Below are positions 38,361 to 48,029 of a stretch of DNA of 64,000 nucleotides, one piece after another. A model generated the notes under the pieces. That model was given only the letters and a program-made list of their open reading frames with translations. It did no database searches and had not been told where the DNA came from. The translations under genes and the position numbers were made by a program. Numbering within the stretch: the stretch's first letter is position 1; every line of letters starts with the position of its first letter. This DNA is from Treponema sp. Marseille-Q4130 (lineage in GTDB: Bacteria; Spirochaetota; Spirochaetia; Treponematales; Treponemataceae), in NCBI RefSeq assembly GCF_014334325.1, contig NZ_JACSET010000004.1, forward strand, positions 1-64,000. Reading direction: 5' to 3'.

Positions 38361-41303
38361 TCATTTTTTCCGTGTCGATTTTTTTGCGGCGGGACGGCGC
38401 TTTTCACGTTCGAGCATCTCTTTGATATAAGAGCCCGTATACGACTGTTTGACTTCTGCGACTTCTTCGGGCGTCCCTTTTGCGATGACATTTCCGCCGC
38501 GGAAACCGCCTTCCGGCCCCAAATCGATTATCCAATCGGCTTGGCAGATAACGTCGAGGTTGTGCTCGATCATAATCACCGTGTTGCCCGCGTCGACGAG
38601 GCGCTGAATCACTTCCATGAGCAGCATGACATCGGCAAAGTGCAAACCTGTCGTCGGTTCGTCGAGTATGTACATCGTTTTGCCCGTCGAAGTGCGCGCG
38701 AGTTCGGTTGCAAGCTTTACGCGCTGCGCTTCTCCGCCGGAAAGTGTGAGCGCCGACTGACCGAGCTGGATATAGCCGAGTCCGACCGACTTCAGCGTTT
38801 CGAGCTTGCGCGCAACGTGCGGGATGCCCGCAAAAAAATCGCACGCTTCTTCGATCGTCATATTGAGCACGTCGTTGATGTTTTTGCCCTTATACGTTAC
38901 GTCGAGCGTCTCTTTGTTAAATCGCTTTCCGCCGCAAACGTCGCACTGGATGTACACGTCGGGCAAAAAATTCATTTCAATGACGATAGTCCCCGCGCCT
39001 TGACAATTTTCGCACCTGCCGCCCTTTACGTTAAAGCTGAATCTGCCCGGGCCGTAGCCTCGCGCTTTCGCTTCGGGAAGAGATGCAAAGAGATCGCGTA
39101 TGCCGCTGAAAAGTCCGACGTATGTCGCAGGGTTCGACCGAGGCGTGCGCCCGATGGGGCTTTGATCGATATTGATAACTTTGTCGATATTCGAAACGCC
39201 TTCGATCTTTTCGAATTTGCCGACAGAGTATTTTGTACGCATAAGCTTATTGCTGAGCGCGGGATAGAGCACGTCGGAAAGCAGCGTCGATTTGCCGGAT
39301 CCCGAAACGCCCGTTATACATGTAAAAGTACCGAGGGGAATCTTTACGGAAACGTTTTTCAGATTGTGCTCGGTCGCTCCCGTAAGTTCGATACAGCTTC
39401 CGTTGCCGCCCCTCCGTTCCTCAGGGATCGCCATGCGCAATTTTCCCGCAAGGTATTGACCTGTAACGCTTTCGGCGACGCGCGAAACCTGTTCGGGTGT
39501 TCCCGCAGCAACGACGCGGCCGCCGTGCACGCCCGCCGCAGGTCCCAAATCGACGAGGTAGTCCGCGGTTCGAAGCGTCTGTTCGTCGTGCTCGACGACG
39601 ATGACCGTATTGCCCGCGTCGCGGAGGTAGGTCAGCGTGTCGATCAGTTTTTGATTGTCCCGCTGATGCAGTCCGATCGACGGTTCGTCGAGGATATACA
39701 TGACGCCGACAAGGGCGCTTCCGATTTGCGTGGCAAGCCTGATCCTCTGCGCTTCGCCTCCCGACAGCGTTTCCGCCGCACGCTCAAGCGTCAGATAATC
39801 GAGTCCGACGTTTTTCAAAAAGCGCAGGCGCGAGCGTATCTCTTTTAAAACTTGGGACGCGATTTCGCTTTCGGAATTCGTCAATCGTATCTTGTCGAAA
39901 AAATCGATCGAATCGAGAACGGAAAATTCGGTGATTTCCCAAATATTTTTTCCGCCGACCGTCACTCCGAGCGCTTCAGGACGCAGTCTTTTTCCGCGGC
40001 ACGCGGCGCATTCGCGGTGCGCCATGTATTTTTCGAGATTCGTCTTCATCTGGTCGCCCCACGCTTCCGTGTAGCGCCGCTTCATATCGTCGAAGAGACC
40101 CGGCCACGCCTGATCGTACACCGAATACCCTTCCCCGCTCTGCTTTTCGTATTCCCAGTGGATAGCGTCCTTCGTACCGTACAAAAGCGCATCTCTCTGC
40201 TTTTTCGTCAATTTTTCGATCGGCGTCGAAAGCGTAAATTTATACGCGTCCGCCAGCCCCTGCATGCGCGCAGTATTCCACGCGGACGAAGGATTGTACG
40301 GAAGGATAGCCCACTCGTCGAAAGATTTCGATTCGTCGGGAATCATCAGATTCAAATCGAATTCCATCTTTTCGCCCAAACCGGTGCATTCGGGACAGGC
40401 GCCGAAAGGATTGTTAAATGAAAAGAGGCGCGGCTGCAATTCGGGAATCGAAATACCGCAGGAGGGGCACGCGTTCTTTTGCGAAAAAAACACTTCGGCT
40501 TCCGAAGATGCTTCCCCGCCTGCAGCATCGTTTTTTTTCGTAACGATGATAGTACCGTTCGAACTTTTGAGCGCGGTTTCGACCGAATCCGCCAAACGCT
40601 TGCGTACGGAAGACGAAATGATAATCCTGTCGACGACGATTTCAATCGTGTGTTTTTTTTGCTTGTCGAGTTTGACCGTATCTTCCAAATCAGCCATAAC
40701 GCCGTCCACCCGCGCGCGCGCAAAACCCGCTTTCCGCGCATCTTCGAATACTTTTTGATGTTCGCCTTTTTTTCCGCGCACCACCGGCGAAAGTATCTGC
40801 ACCTTCGTACCCTCCGGCCAGCTCATCATCGTGTCGATGATTTGGTCGATCGACTGTTCGGCGATTTCACGTCCGCAGTTCGGACAGTGCGCGTGCCCGA
40901 TGCGTGCAAAGAGAAGGCGATAGTAATCGTAGATTTCGGTGATCGTGCCGACCGTCGAACGAGGGTTTTTATTCGTCGATTTTTGTTCGATCGAAATCGC
41001 AGGCGAAAGCCCTTCGATCAAATCGACGTCGGGTTTGTCCATCGTACCCAAAAACTGGCGTGCGTACGACGAGAGGCTTTCCATATAACGCCGCTGCCCT
41101 TCGGCAAAGAGCGTGTCGAACGCGAGCGAAGATTTTCCCGAACCGGAAAGACCGGAAAGCACGACGAGTTTATTGCGCGGCAAATCGATGTCGACGTTTT
41201 GCAGATTGTGCTCGCGCGCACCTCTGATACTTATTTTTTCGCCCGTGACGGGCGCGATATTTTTCGCATATTTTTTCAACTGATAAGATGCGGATGATGC
41301 CAT
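38361..41303 (-). CDS. uvrA: Excinuclease ABC subunit A
   Basis: Damage-recognition ATPase of nucleotide excision repair, 980 aa. Two ABC modules carry [16 protein letters not shown] and [18 protein letters not shown], with signatures [12 protein letters not shown] and [12 protein letters not shown]. Zinc fingers show as CPNC, CPSC...CPEC and CENCQG...CDVCGG. The sequence [18 protein letters not shown] is characteristic. ATG 41303 was chosen; no Shine-Dalgarno precedes it, but a consensus-like promoter ends 10 nt upstream, so a near-leaderless mRNA is likely. The lptD gene follows after 7 nt. Confidence 0.96.
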   Translation of the reverse strand: MASSASYQLKKYAKNIAPVTGEKISIRGAREHNLQNVDIDLPRNKLVVLSGLSGSGKSSLAFDTLFAEGQRRYMESLSSYARQFLGTMDKPDVDLIEGLSPAISIEQKSTNKNPRSTVGTITEIYDYYRLLFARIGHAHCPNCGREIAEQSIDQIIDTMMSWPEGTKVQILSPVVRGKKGEHQKVFEDARKAGFARARVDGVMADLEDTVKLDKQKKHTIEIVVDRIIISSSVRKRLADSVETALKSSNGTIIVTKKNDAAGGEASSEAEVFFSQKNACPSCGISIPELQPRLFSFNNPFGACPECTGLGEKMEFDLNLMIPDESKSFDEWAILPYNPSSAWNTARMQGLADAYKFTLSTPIEKLTKKQRDALLYGTKDAIHWEYEKQSGEGYSVYDQAWPGLFDDMKRRYTEAWGDQMKTNLEKYMAHRECAACRGKRLRPEALGVTVGGKNIWEITEFSVLDSIDFFDKIRLTNSESEIASQVLKEIRSRLRFLKNVGLDYLTLERAAETLSGGEAQRIRLATQIGSALVGVMYILDEPSIGLHQRDNQKLIDTLTYLRDAGNTVIVVEHDEQTLRTADYLVDLGPAAGVHGGRVVAAGTPEQVSRVAESVTGQYLAGKLRMAIPEERRGGNGSCIELTGATEHNLKNVSVKIPLGTFTCITGVSGSGKSTLLSDVLYPALSNKLMRTKYSVGKFEKIEGVSNIDKVINIDQSPIGRTPRSNPATYVGLFSGIRDLFASLPEAKARGYGPGRFSFNVKGGRCENCQGAGTIVIEMNFLPDVYIQCDVCGGKRFNKETLDVTYKGKNINDVLNMTIEEACDFFAGIPHVARKLETLKSVGLGYIQLGQSALTLSGGEAQRVKLATELARTSTGKTMYILDEPTTGLHFADVMLLMEVIQRLVDAGNTVIMIEHNLDVICQADWIIDLGPEGGFRGGNVIAKGTPEEVAEVKQSYTGSYIKEMLEREKRRPAAKKSTRKK

Positions 41304-41313
41304 AGTACACATA

Positions 41314-41342
41314 AGTATAGCGCATAAGAGCTTCGCGCTCAA
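41314..41342 (-). promoter_or_regulatory. Promoter of uvrA
   Basis: Minus strand: TTGAGC (41337-41342), 17-nt spacer, TATACT (41314-41319). The ATG begins 10 nt after the -10 box. I saw no LexA-like box. Confidence 0.6.
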
Positions 41343-41418
41343 GGCGACGGGCAATTTTTCAATGTAGGATTTTCCGCTGCAGCGGCCGCCCCTCAGCGGA
41401 TGTTCCGCAAAGTACGCT

Positions 41419-42129
41419 CTACGGCAGGTATTCGCTTCGGATGTTTTTCAGCGATAAAAAGAGGCGCATCTTTTTCGCATCGTTTCCGCCGGTAAGCCCT
41501 TCGAGCAAAAGACGCGCTTTTTTCCTTCCCGAATTATCCTGATAATCGCAGGTACAGACGGAAGATGCAAAACCTTTTTGCCGGGCGTAATCGACGAGTG
41601 TTTTTTCCCCGACATAGCACAGCGGGCGCAAAATCGTAACGGGATAATTTTTATACGAAAGCTTCGGCGGCATCGTCGAAAGTTCGCCCCTCTCGAGCAT
41701 ATTCATGAGAAGCGTTTCGAGGATATCGTCGAGGTGATGACCGAGCGCGATTTTATTGAATTTATGTTCGATCGCATAATTCAAAAGTTCCGTCCGCCGC
41801 TGCGTCGAACACCACCAGCAGTTCATCTTTTGTCCCTTTTTGAGCCGCGCGAGCACGTCGACGCCGATGATTTCAAAGGGCACGCCCCGCTCGCAAAATA
41901 AGCGCGCGATGCCTTCGGGAAAAGCGGGCGCAAAATCGCTTTGTACCGCGACGGCTTTATATGAAAAACTGCAATCGGGGCGCAATGAGCGGAGCGCAAA
42001 ATACTCTGTGAGAGCGGTCGAATCCTTTCCGCCCGACGCGCCCACGAGGATGCGATCTCCGTCTTCGATCATCGCGTAATCGAAAACGGCTTTATCGATA
42101 AGGCTTTGCAGTTTCGGATGAGAGGCCAT
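41419..42129 (-). CDS. ttcA: tRNA 2-thiocytidine synthetase TtcA-family protein
   Basis: 236-aa PP-loop ATPase that thiolates cytidine in tRNA (position 32 in E. coli). The PP-loop is LVGASGGKDSTAL near 28-40. The cysteine pair MNCWWCSTQRR near 102 and the C-terminal SVCTCDYQDNSGRKK region would hold the iron-sulfur cluster. LGHHLDDILETLLMNM is family-typical. It is shorter than E. coli TtcA and could belong to a sister group with different tRNA targets. It follows the aldolase gene by 6 nt. Confidence 0.85.
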   Translation of the reverse strand: MASHPKLQSLIDKAVFDYAMIEDGDRILVGASGGKDSTALTEYFALRSLRPDCSFSYKAVAVQSDFAPAFPEGIARLFCERGVPFEIIGVDVLARLKKGQKMNCWWCSTQRRTELLNYAIEHKFNKIALGHHLDDILETLLMNMLERGELSTMPPKLSYKNYPVTILRPLCYVGEKTLVDYARQKGFASSVCTCDYQDNSGRKKARLLLEGLTGGNDAKKMRLFLSLKNIRSEYLP

Positions 42130-42135
42130 CTCGCT

Positions 42136-43119
42136 TCAGCGCTTTTTCAAATGGACGGCAAAACCGTTGATCTCTTTGTCCAGATAGATGAATTTCAACG
42201 GCGATTTTTTCGCATCCCCCGTCCACTGAGCGCTGTCGGCGACCGGCTTAAAACCGTAGGCGGCAAGGTACGTAAGCGCGCGTTCGATATTGCACGTCAG
42301 AATTCCGATGTGCCCGTTTTTGCCTTTTACGCCGTTTTTCATCAATTCGAATTCGGTTCCGCAAAACCACGACAATTCGCCTTCAACGCCTTTAAATCCG
42401 AACGCTTCGAATTCTTTTACACCTTCCGCGCATTCGCCCTCTCCGTGAAAATTTATGCCGACATGAGCAAAACCGAATCCGAGAGAAGCTTCGACCGCTT
42501 CTTTCGACAAGCGTGTAATTTCATCCCATCGTTTCGCTTTGATAAGGCTGCCTTTCACCATCCAGCTGCCGGAAACGGCCGCGACGTTCGACAGCGCAAA
42601 ATAATTTGCCATATTGTCGAGATTCAATCCGCCGCTCGGAAGAAATTTTATACGCGGAAAGGGACCGGCAAAAGCTTTGAGCGCAGCGCAGCCGCCTGAA
42701 ATTTCTGCAGGGAAAAATTTGAGCACGGAAAGACCTTTTGCAGAGGCAGCCGTAATTTCGCTCGCCGTAGAAACTCCGGGGTACGTGACGATACCGTGTG
42801 CAATGGAATAATCGACGACGTCTTCTTTAAAACCCGGAGAGACGATAAACTTTGCACCCGAATCGATCGCAGCCTTCGCAAGATCGACGCTCGTCACGGT
42901 ACCGGCTCCGACATGCATCTCGGCAACTTTTTCGTGTACGTCGCGTATCGCGCGTGCGGTCCCTTCATAATCGGACGGGTTGCGAAAAGCGATCTCCATC
43001 GCAGTGATGCCGCCTTTGAGAAGAGCCGTTGCAAGCGGAACTGCGTTATCCGGCGAATCGAGCGCGACTACGGGAACGATACCCGTTTTGTACAATTCAT
43101 CGTATTCTTTTTCAAACAT
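42136..43119 (-). CDS. eda: KDPG/KHG aldolase fused to a VOC-like domain
   Basis: 327 aa. Residues 1 to about 205 form a class I KDPG aldolase: VPVVALDSPDNAVPLATALLKGG, GITAMEIAFRNP with the catalytic glutamate, HVGAGTVTS, SPGF, PGVSTASEI, and the Schiff-base lysine in LKFFPAEISGG. A further 120 residues (GFAHVGINF, KGKNGHIGILTCNIERALTYLAAYGFKPV, INGFAVHLKK) look like a glyoxalase/VOC fold. It cleaves 2-keto-3-deoxy-6-phosphogluconate or hydroxy-oxoglutarate; the added domain has no known function to me. ATG 43119 has AGGAG 8 nt upstream. Probably co-transcribed with ttcA. Confidence 0.87.
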   Translation of the reverse strand: MFEKEYDELYKTGIVPVVALDSPDNAVPLATALLKGGITAMEIAFRNPSDYEGTARAIRDVHEKVAEMHVGAGTVTSVDLAKAAIDSGAKFIVSPGFKEDVVDYSIAHGIVTYPGVSTASEITAASAKGLSVLKFFPAEISGGCAALKAFAGPFPRIKFLPSGGLNLDNMANYFALSNVAAVSGSWMVKGSLIKAKRWDEITRLSKEAVEASLGFGFAHVGINFHGEGECAEGVKEFEAFGFKGVEGELSWFCGTEFELMKNGVKGKNGHIGILTCNIERALTYLAAYGFKPVADSAQWTGDAKKSPLKFIYLDKEINGFAVHLKKR

Positions 43120-43271
43120 ATCGATACTCCTGAGCACCTCGAAAAGCTGCAGTTTTTCGAGGTGACTTTGAAAATGCGATTCTGCTTTGACAGTATATCA
43201 CGTCCGCCGAACGATAGTACAGCGCATTGCAACATATTGAGTCAATCGATCCGCATCGGGTACATCATAGA

Positions 43272-43315
43272 ATTGCGCAATAATTGTACCAATTATATCA
43301 ATTGCGCCAATTGAT
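43272..43315. repeat. AATT-phased 9-bp repeats upstream of the sugar transferase promoter
   Basis: Units AATTGCGCAAT, AATTGTACC, AATTATATC, AATTGCGCC and AATTGATTT follow each other with a 9-bp period, directly before the TTGACA box. It includes the dyad CAATTG-CGC-CAATTG. Confidence 0.6.
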
Positions 43316-43344
43316 TTGACATCGTTACATTTTTACTATAAAAT
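43316..43344 (+). promoter_or_regulatory. Promoter of the sugar transferase operon
   Basis: Consensus TTGACA (43316-43321), 17-nt spacer, TAAAAT (43339-43344). The ATG at 43360 lies about 9 nt from the expected start and has no Shine-Dalgarno. Confidence 0.7.
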
Positions 43345-43359
43345 AAAGAATAAAATGTT

Positions 43360-44790
43360 ATGACAATCGACGAATTTCTTCGCTACTACAAACAGAATTT
43401 TCACCGCACGAGTTCATTCCTCGTAGGGCTTGTTTTAATGTTTGTCGATGCCGCAGCCCTCATGCTCAGCATCGGCACGAGCTTTTTTATCATCAACGCT
43501 ATCAACAATTCCTTTATCAATTTTCGATCCTTTGTCACCTACAGCGTTTATATGCCGCTCATACTCGTCGTTTTTTATGCGGCGGGGCTTTATCCGGGCA
43601 TCATGATCTCCCCCGTCGAAGAAGTAAAGCGGTTCAGTATCTGCACATTTTTCAGTTTTATCGGCATCGCGATCAGCATTCTCGTCAATGACGATCAAAC
43701 GCGCATCGCCGTCGCTATCGCGCTCATGCTCGCCGTTCCCCTTGCGACGATTTTTTTGCCGATCGCACGGCAAATCGCTCGTTTCGCATTCGGTACCTAT
43801 CACTGGTGGGGCTTGCCGGCCGTCATCTACTGTACCGGCTCAAGCGGAAACGCGGTCATCAACCGAATGCTCGAACGCTCCGATTTGGGCTATAAACCCG
43901 CCGTCATCATAAACAGCGGCTCCATTGCAAGCCCCATGCACGGCGGCATCCCCGTCTTTCCCCCGAGCAAAGAGCTGCTCGATACGATCCGCTCTCTCAA
44001 AATAAAAGCGGCTATCCTGTGCGATTACGAAAAAGCCGACGTATCGGATATCATGCAGGTATACCGCTATACGATCACCGTTTCAAAACATCAAAACAGA
44101 TCGATATCGGGTTCCCCGCAGATAAAAGATATCGGCGGCATCGTCGGCTTCGCATCGACGCACAACCTCACAAAAAAGACGAACCGATTTGCAAAGCGCG
44201 CCATCGACATCGCGCTCCTCATCGTTTCGTTTCCGCTCGTACTGCCGCTGTGCATCGTCGTCGCGCTCATCATCAAAATCACGTCCCACGGTCCTGTTTT
44301 TTACGGACATCTGAGAGTGGGCAAAAATGGCAAACCGCTCAAGTGCTGGAAATTCCGTTCCATGTGCAAGGACGCCGACAAAAAACTCGACGCGCTCCTC
44401 GCGAAAAATCCCGATATGCGCGAACAATGGGAGCGCGAGCGAAAATTAGTCGACGATCCGCGAGTTACGCCGTTCGGAAAATTCATCAGAAAGACGAGCA
44501 TCGACGAGCTGCCGCAATTTTGGAATATCCTTGCAGGAGAAATGAGTTTTATCGGTCCGCGTCCGGTTACCGAAGGCGAACTTGTCAAATACGGCTCCCA
44601 AGCCGATTATATCCTTTCGGTAACGCCCGGTCTTTCGGGTATGTGGCAGACATCGGGCAGAAGCGACACGGAATACGAAGAACGCATTACGCTAGACACG
44701 TACTATATTCAAAACTGGTCGATATGGCTCGATATATGGCTCATCATAAAAACCGTATGGGTCGTATTTAAAAGGAAAGGTGCGTATTAA
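43360..44790 (+). CDS. Polyprenyl-phosphate glycosyl-1-phosphate transferase (WbaP/WcaJ family)
   Basis: 476-aa inner-membrane enzyme that starts surface glycan synthesis by placing a sugar-1-phosphate on undecaprenyl phosphate. Four to five N-terminal helices (about 20-145) precede a nucleotide-binding-like middle domain (VIYCTGSSGNAVINRML) and a C-terminal bacterial sugar transferase domain. That domain has one re-entrant helix (IDIALLIVSFPLVLPLCIVVALIIKI) and the motifs WKFRSMCKDADKKL, KTSIDELPQFWNILAGEMSF, IGPRPV and PGLSGMWQTSGRSD. No other glycan genes are next to it. Its stop overlaps the next start by 1 nt (TAATG). Confidence 0.92.
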   Translation: MTIDEFLRYYKQNFHRTSSFLVGLVLMFVDAAALMLSIGTSFFIINAINNSFINFRSFVTYSVYMPLILVVFYAAGLYPGIMISPVEEVKRFSICTFFSFIGIAISILVNDDQTRIAVAIALMLAVPLATIFLPIARQIARFAFGTYHWWGLPAVIYCTGSSGNAVINRMLERSDLGYKPAVIINSGSIASPMHGGIPVFPPSKELLDTIRSLKIKAAILCDYEKADVSDIMQVYRYTITVSKHQNRSISGSPQIKDIGGIVGFASTHNLTKKTNRFAKRAIDIALLIVSFPLVLPLCIVVALIIKITSHGPVFYGHLRVGKNGKPLKCWKFRSMCKDADKKLDALLAKNPDMREQWERERKLVDDPRVTPFGKFIRKTSIDELPQFWNILAGEMSFIGPRPVTEGELVKYGSQADYILSVTPGLSGMWQTSGRSDTEYEERITLDTYYIQNWSIWLDIWLIIKTVWVVFKRKGAY

Positions 44791-46325
44791 TGAAAAAGTA
44801 TTGTATCGCTTTTGCGGTTTTGTTTGAACTGCTTGTTTCCGCATTTTCCTCGTCATATCGGATCAATTCCGTACATTATGTCGTCGAAGGCATGACAAAG
44901 GAATCGCTCGTCGAGCGCGAAGTAAAAATCGATAAGACGATTATTTTCCCCGATGAAGTCGCATTTGCAAAATACATCGACGACTATCGCCAGCGTCTTT
45001 TAAATACACGTCTCTTCGATGAAGTTTCCATCGACTATTCGACACGCCTCTTCGATGAGCAGGCCGATCTATATATCGCGGATTTGACGGTACGTCTCGA
45101 CGACTCGTTTCATTTTATCATTATGCCCTATCCGAAATACGATTCGAACAGCGGTCTCACGCTGAAGCTGAAATTAAAAGATACGAACTTTTTCGGAACG
45201 ATGAAAGATATGTCGTCCGATATCAATTTTATGCTTAAAACAGATGAAGACGATACCGAAATGAAACACATCGTCGACGATATGGGCATCACGATGGGCG
45301 TGAACCTTACATTCGACATCCCTTTCAGACTTGTAAATCTCAATGCGATGTGGACAAACAGTTACGGCATATCCTATACGATCGGTCACTCGTCTCCCGA
45401 ATGGGATGCGGCGACGGGACTCGATTTTTCGGTGCCTCTCGGACATCGGACTTCGCTCGACTTTTCGTTCACGCAAGGGTTTACCCGAAACTTCGATTAC
45501 CAAAAATACGAAGACGATACGTACTTTACCGAAAAAGGTAAAGTATCGCTTCCTATCGTGCTGCAGCGCATCGACAATTGGGGCAGCGTCGACTATACGC
45601 CCTATGTGAGCGCTACCCATTATTGGGATTTCGACGGCATCAGCAATTCGAACGAAGATCTTGCAAGTCCCCAGCTCGCCATCGGACAGACGATCGGGAC
45701 GTCGCGCATCAACTGGAAAAACAATCTGCGTACCGGCTTATCGATTTCGACAACCCAGTCCTTTACTTATATTGTGCAAAACGAAAAACTCCAGCCGAAA
45801 TTTTCCGCCGAATTCAAAGGCTTCAAAGGATTCGGACGGATCGGTATTGCAAGCGACCTGTACTTTTTTATGATGATGAACGGTACGGAAAACATCGGAT
45901 CGCGCTTACGCGGTATCCGCGACAAACAGTATTTCAGTTCATCGTCGGGGTACGGCGACTCGTATGCGTGCAAAACATCCGGTGCGCTCGCGGTCAATCT
46001 CGATTTTCCGATCAGAGTGTTCACCACGCATTTTGAAAAAAACAGAGTGATGCGCAAGCTCAATTTCGAAGTACAGGTTGCCCCTTTTATCGACTTTGCG
46101 CTCATACACAATAAAGCGGCGGGTACGATTTTTTCGATCAAAGACGGATTTTATGCAGGCGGTTTGGAAGTGATCGTTTTCCCCGAAAGCTGGAAAAGCA
46201 TACAGTTCCGCGCCAGTCTCGGAATCGATGCGGGACGTTACTTCTTAAAACGCTTTATCAATACAGATTGGAGAAGAGGGGTATCGAAATACGAACTGTC
46301 GATCGGTATCGGTCTGCATTATTAA
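44790..46325 (+). CDS. Omp85-like outer-membrane beta-barrel protein with POTRA-like domain
   Basis: 511 aa. Signal peptide (MKKYCIAFAVLFELLVSAFS). Residues about 22-105 resemble a POTRA unit (YRINSVHYVVEGMTKESLVERE...YRQRLLNTRLFDEVSIDY). The rest shows alternating amphipathic strands rich in aromatic residues and ends in ELSIGIGLHY, an outer-membrane C-terminal signature. It is too short and has too few POTRA units for BamA itself. It may be a TamA/surface-antigen relative, possibly exporting the glycan or a protein made with its operon partner (inference). Confidence 0.72.
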   Translation: MKKYCIAFAVLFELLVSAFSSSYRINSVHYVVEGMTKESLVEREVKIDKTIIFPDEVAFAKYIDDYRQRLLNTRLFDEVSIDYSTRLFDEQADLYIADLTVRLDDSFHFIIMPYPKYDSNSGLTLKLKLKDTNFFGTMKDMSSDINFMLKTDEDDTEMKHIVDDMGITMGVNLTFDIPFRLVNLNAMWTNSYGISYTIGHSSPEWDAATGLDFSVPLGHRTSLDFSFTQGFTRNFDYQKYEDDTYFTEKGKVSLPIVLQRIDNWGSVDYTPYVSATHYWDFDGISNSNEDLASPQLAIGQTIGTSRINWKNNLRTGLSISTTQSFTYIVQNEKLQPKFSAEFKGFKGFGRIGIASDLYFFMMMNGTENIGSRLRGIRDKQYFSSSSGYGDSYACKTSGALAVNLDFPIRVFTTHFEKNRVMRKLNFEVQVAPFIDFALIHNKAAGTIFSIKDGFYAGGLEVIVFPESWKSIQFRASLGIDAGRYFLKRFINTDWRRGVSKYELSIGIGLHY

Positions 46326-46356
46326 AATCGGAAAACAAACTGCCGGAGGTTAAGAT

Positions 46357-47127
46357 ATGATTGAAGACAGCGAAGTGCACGGTATAGTTTTGTATGAAGA
46401 CGACGACCACAAATTTATTTGGCTCGGTTCCGAAAGCAAATACCGAAAGGGTGCGGTGCAGACGATGCAGTACCTTATCATCGATCACGGCAAAGGCGTT
46501 TTGCTCGATCCGGGCGGAGTGCATCTTTTTTCGCGCGTCGTAACGGCCGTAAGCCGTTTTATATCTGTCGATAAAATCGACACGATCTTTTTTTCGCATC
46601 AGGATCCCGATGTATCTTCGGGCATTGCGCTGTGGCTCGGCATTACGCACGCAAAAGTATACATCTCCAACCTGTGGATACGCTTTTTGCCCCATTTCGG
46701 CATCGTCGATACGAAGCGCATCATCGGCATTCCCGACAAGGGCATGGATATCATGCTTGCTCCCGATTCCCGTCTGCGCTGCATTCCGTCGCATTTTATG
46801 CATTCGCCCGGACAGTTCGGCCTCTTCGACGAGCGATCGGGTATTTTATTTACAGGCGACATAGGTGCTGCGGTTTTTGATGAAACGAATGAAACGGCGT
46901 ATGTCGGCGATTTCAACAAGCACATCCCGCTCATTAAAGATTTTCACGTGCGCTATATGGCGGCAAATAAAATCGTCCGTCGCTGGGTGGAACAGGTGCG
47001 CATCTTAAATCCGGCTATGCTCGCTCCTCAGCACGGAGCCATTTACAAAGATGAAAACGTGGGCAATTTTTTGAATTGGCTTGAAAACCTCCAGTGCGGT
47101 ATCGATCTTATCGATACGCTTTTTTAA
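46357..47127 (+). CDS. Diiron metallo-beta-lactamase-fold oxygen sensor (ODP type)
   Basis: 256 aa, with a flavodiiron-like metallo-beta-lactamase fold lacking the flavodoxin domain. Metal-ligand segments are FFSHQDPDVSSG (HxDxD type), PSHFMHSPGQFGLFD, FTGDIGA and the final APQHGAIY. In Treponema denticola, an oxygen-binding diiron protein of this kind partners a cytoplasmic chemoreceptor encoded beside it (established knowledge, from memory). The next gene here is such a receptor, 16 nt downstream. Predicted role: sensing O2 or iron and passing the signal to the receptor. GGAGG precedes the ATG. Confidence 0.85.
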   Translation: MIEDSEVHGIVLYEDDDHKFIWLGSESKYRKGAVQTMQYLIIDHGKGVLLDPGGVHLFSRVVTAVSRFISVDKIDTIFFSHQDPDVSSGIALWLGITHAKVYISNLWIRFLPHFGIVDTKRIIGIPDKGMDIMLAPDSRLRCIPSHFMHSPGQFGLFDERSGILFTGDIGAAVFDETNETAYVGDFNKHIPLIKDFHVRYMAANKIVRRWVEQVRILNPAMLAPQHGAIYKDENVGNFLNWLENLQCGIDLIDTLF

Positions 47128-47143
47128 CTGAGGGCGGTATATC

Positions 47144-48007
47144 ATGAGCGAAAATAAAGAAAGCGAAATCATTCAAAACTTTACCGACATCGTCGATAAA
47201 ACGGTCGTACGTTTTAATAAAAGCATGGTATTGGATTTTGTGACGGCGCATTCTTTTGAAATTATCGATCAGGCTGTCGTCCAACTGCAAAACGGTTTCG
47301 ACACGATCGTCGCCGCATTTGAAGAAATTCAGGCAAGCGGTACCGCCTCTTCTTCGAATACCGGACGAGTCAACACGATGATGTCCGATATCTTAAACAA
47401 CAATAAAAAGTTGCAATCGGAAATCAACGAGCGCGTGAGCGAAATCGAAGAAGCGTCGGTCAATGCGAAAAACGCCGCTTCAAATTTCGAACTGCTCAAA
47501 GAAAAAACGGCCGATGTCGCCGGCATGCTCGCAGGTATTCAAGACGTTTCGGTGAAAACGGGCATTCTCGCGATCAACGCATCCATCGAAGCCGCACGAG
47601 CCGGAAAAGTCGGAAGCGGCTTCAGAATCATCGCAAACGAAGTGCGCGCGTTGGCGACTCAGACCGGAGAATCCACAAAAAAAATCGAAGAAAAGCTCAC
47701 CGAATTCCGCGAAACGGTCGACGAAATCAATAAAGACATGACGCTCTTTATCGAACTCTTTTCACGCTTCCAACAGTCGTTTACCGAAGTTTTAAATAAT
47801 TTCAATCAAAACGCATCGACGCTTGACCGAGCGGGCAATTCGCTCAGCGAAATAGCGGCTGCAGTACAGGAGCAGGCGGGCGCGATGAAAGACGGTTTGG
47901 ACTCTCTTGAAAAAGTAAACGGATCGCTGCACGACACGCATACCATCCTCGACGTCATCCAGACAAGCTATTCCTTTTTGGATACGCTTTTGGGACAAAA
48001 GCAGTAA
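47144..48007 (+). CDS. Soluble cytoplasmic chemoreceptor partnering the diiron protein
   Basis: 287 aa with no membrane segment or HAMP domain. An N-terminal helical part (about 1-90) is followed by the methyl-accepting coiled-coil hairpin (about 100-285). The tip reads VKTGILAINASIEAARAGKVGSGF, IIANEVRALATQTGEST; the usual QTNLLALNAAIEAARAGE is altered (KTG, I for L, K for E). Signalling to CheA/CheW is expected. It follows the ODP gene and shares its operon, the same arrangement as known in T. denticola. Confidence 0.88.
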   Translation: MSENKESEIIQNFTDIVDKTVVRFNKSMVLDFVTAHSFEIIDQAVVQLQNGFDTIVAAFEEIQASGTASSSNTGRVNTMMSDILNNNKKLQSEINERVSEIEEASVNAKNAASNFELLKEKTADVAGMLAGIQDVSVKTGILAINASIEAARAGKVGSGFRIIANEVRALATQTGESTKKIEEKLTEFRETVDEINKDMTLFIELFSRFQQSFTEVLNNFNQNASTLDRAGNSLSEIAAAVQEQAGAMKDGLDSLEKVNGSLHDTHTILDVIQTSYSFLDTLLGQKQ

Positions 48008-48029
48008 AGGGCTTGATAATTTCCGCCGC

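Noticed and set aside
44790-46325. BamA
   Set aside because: Only one POTRA-like unit and 511 residues; BamA has several POTRA domains and a longer chain.
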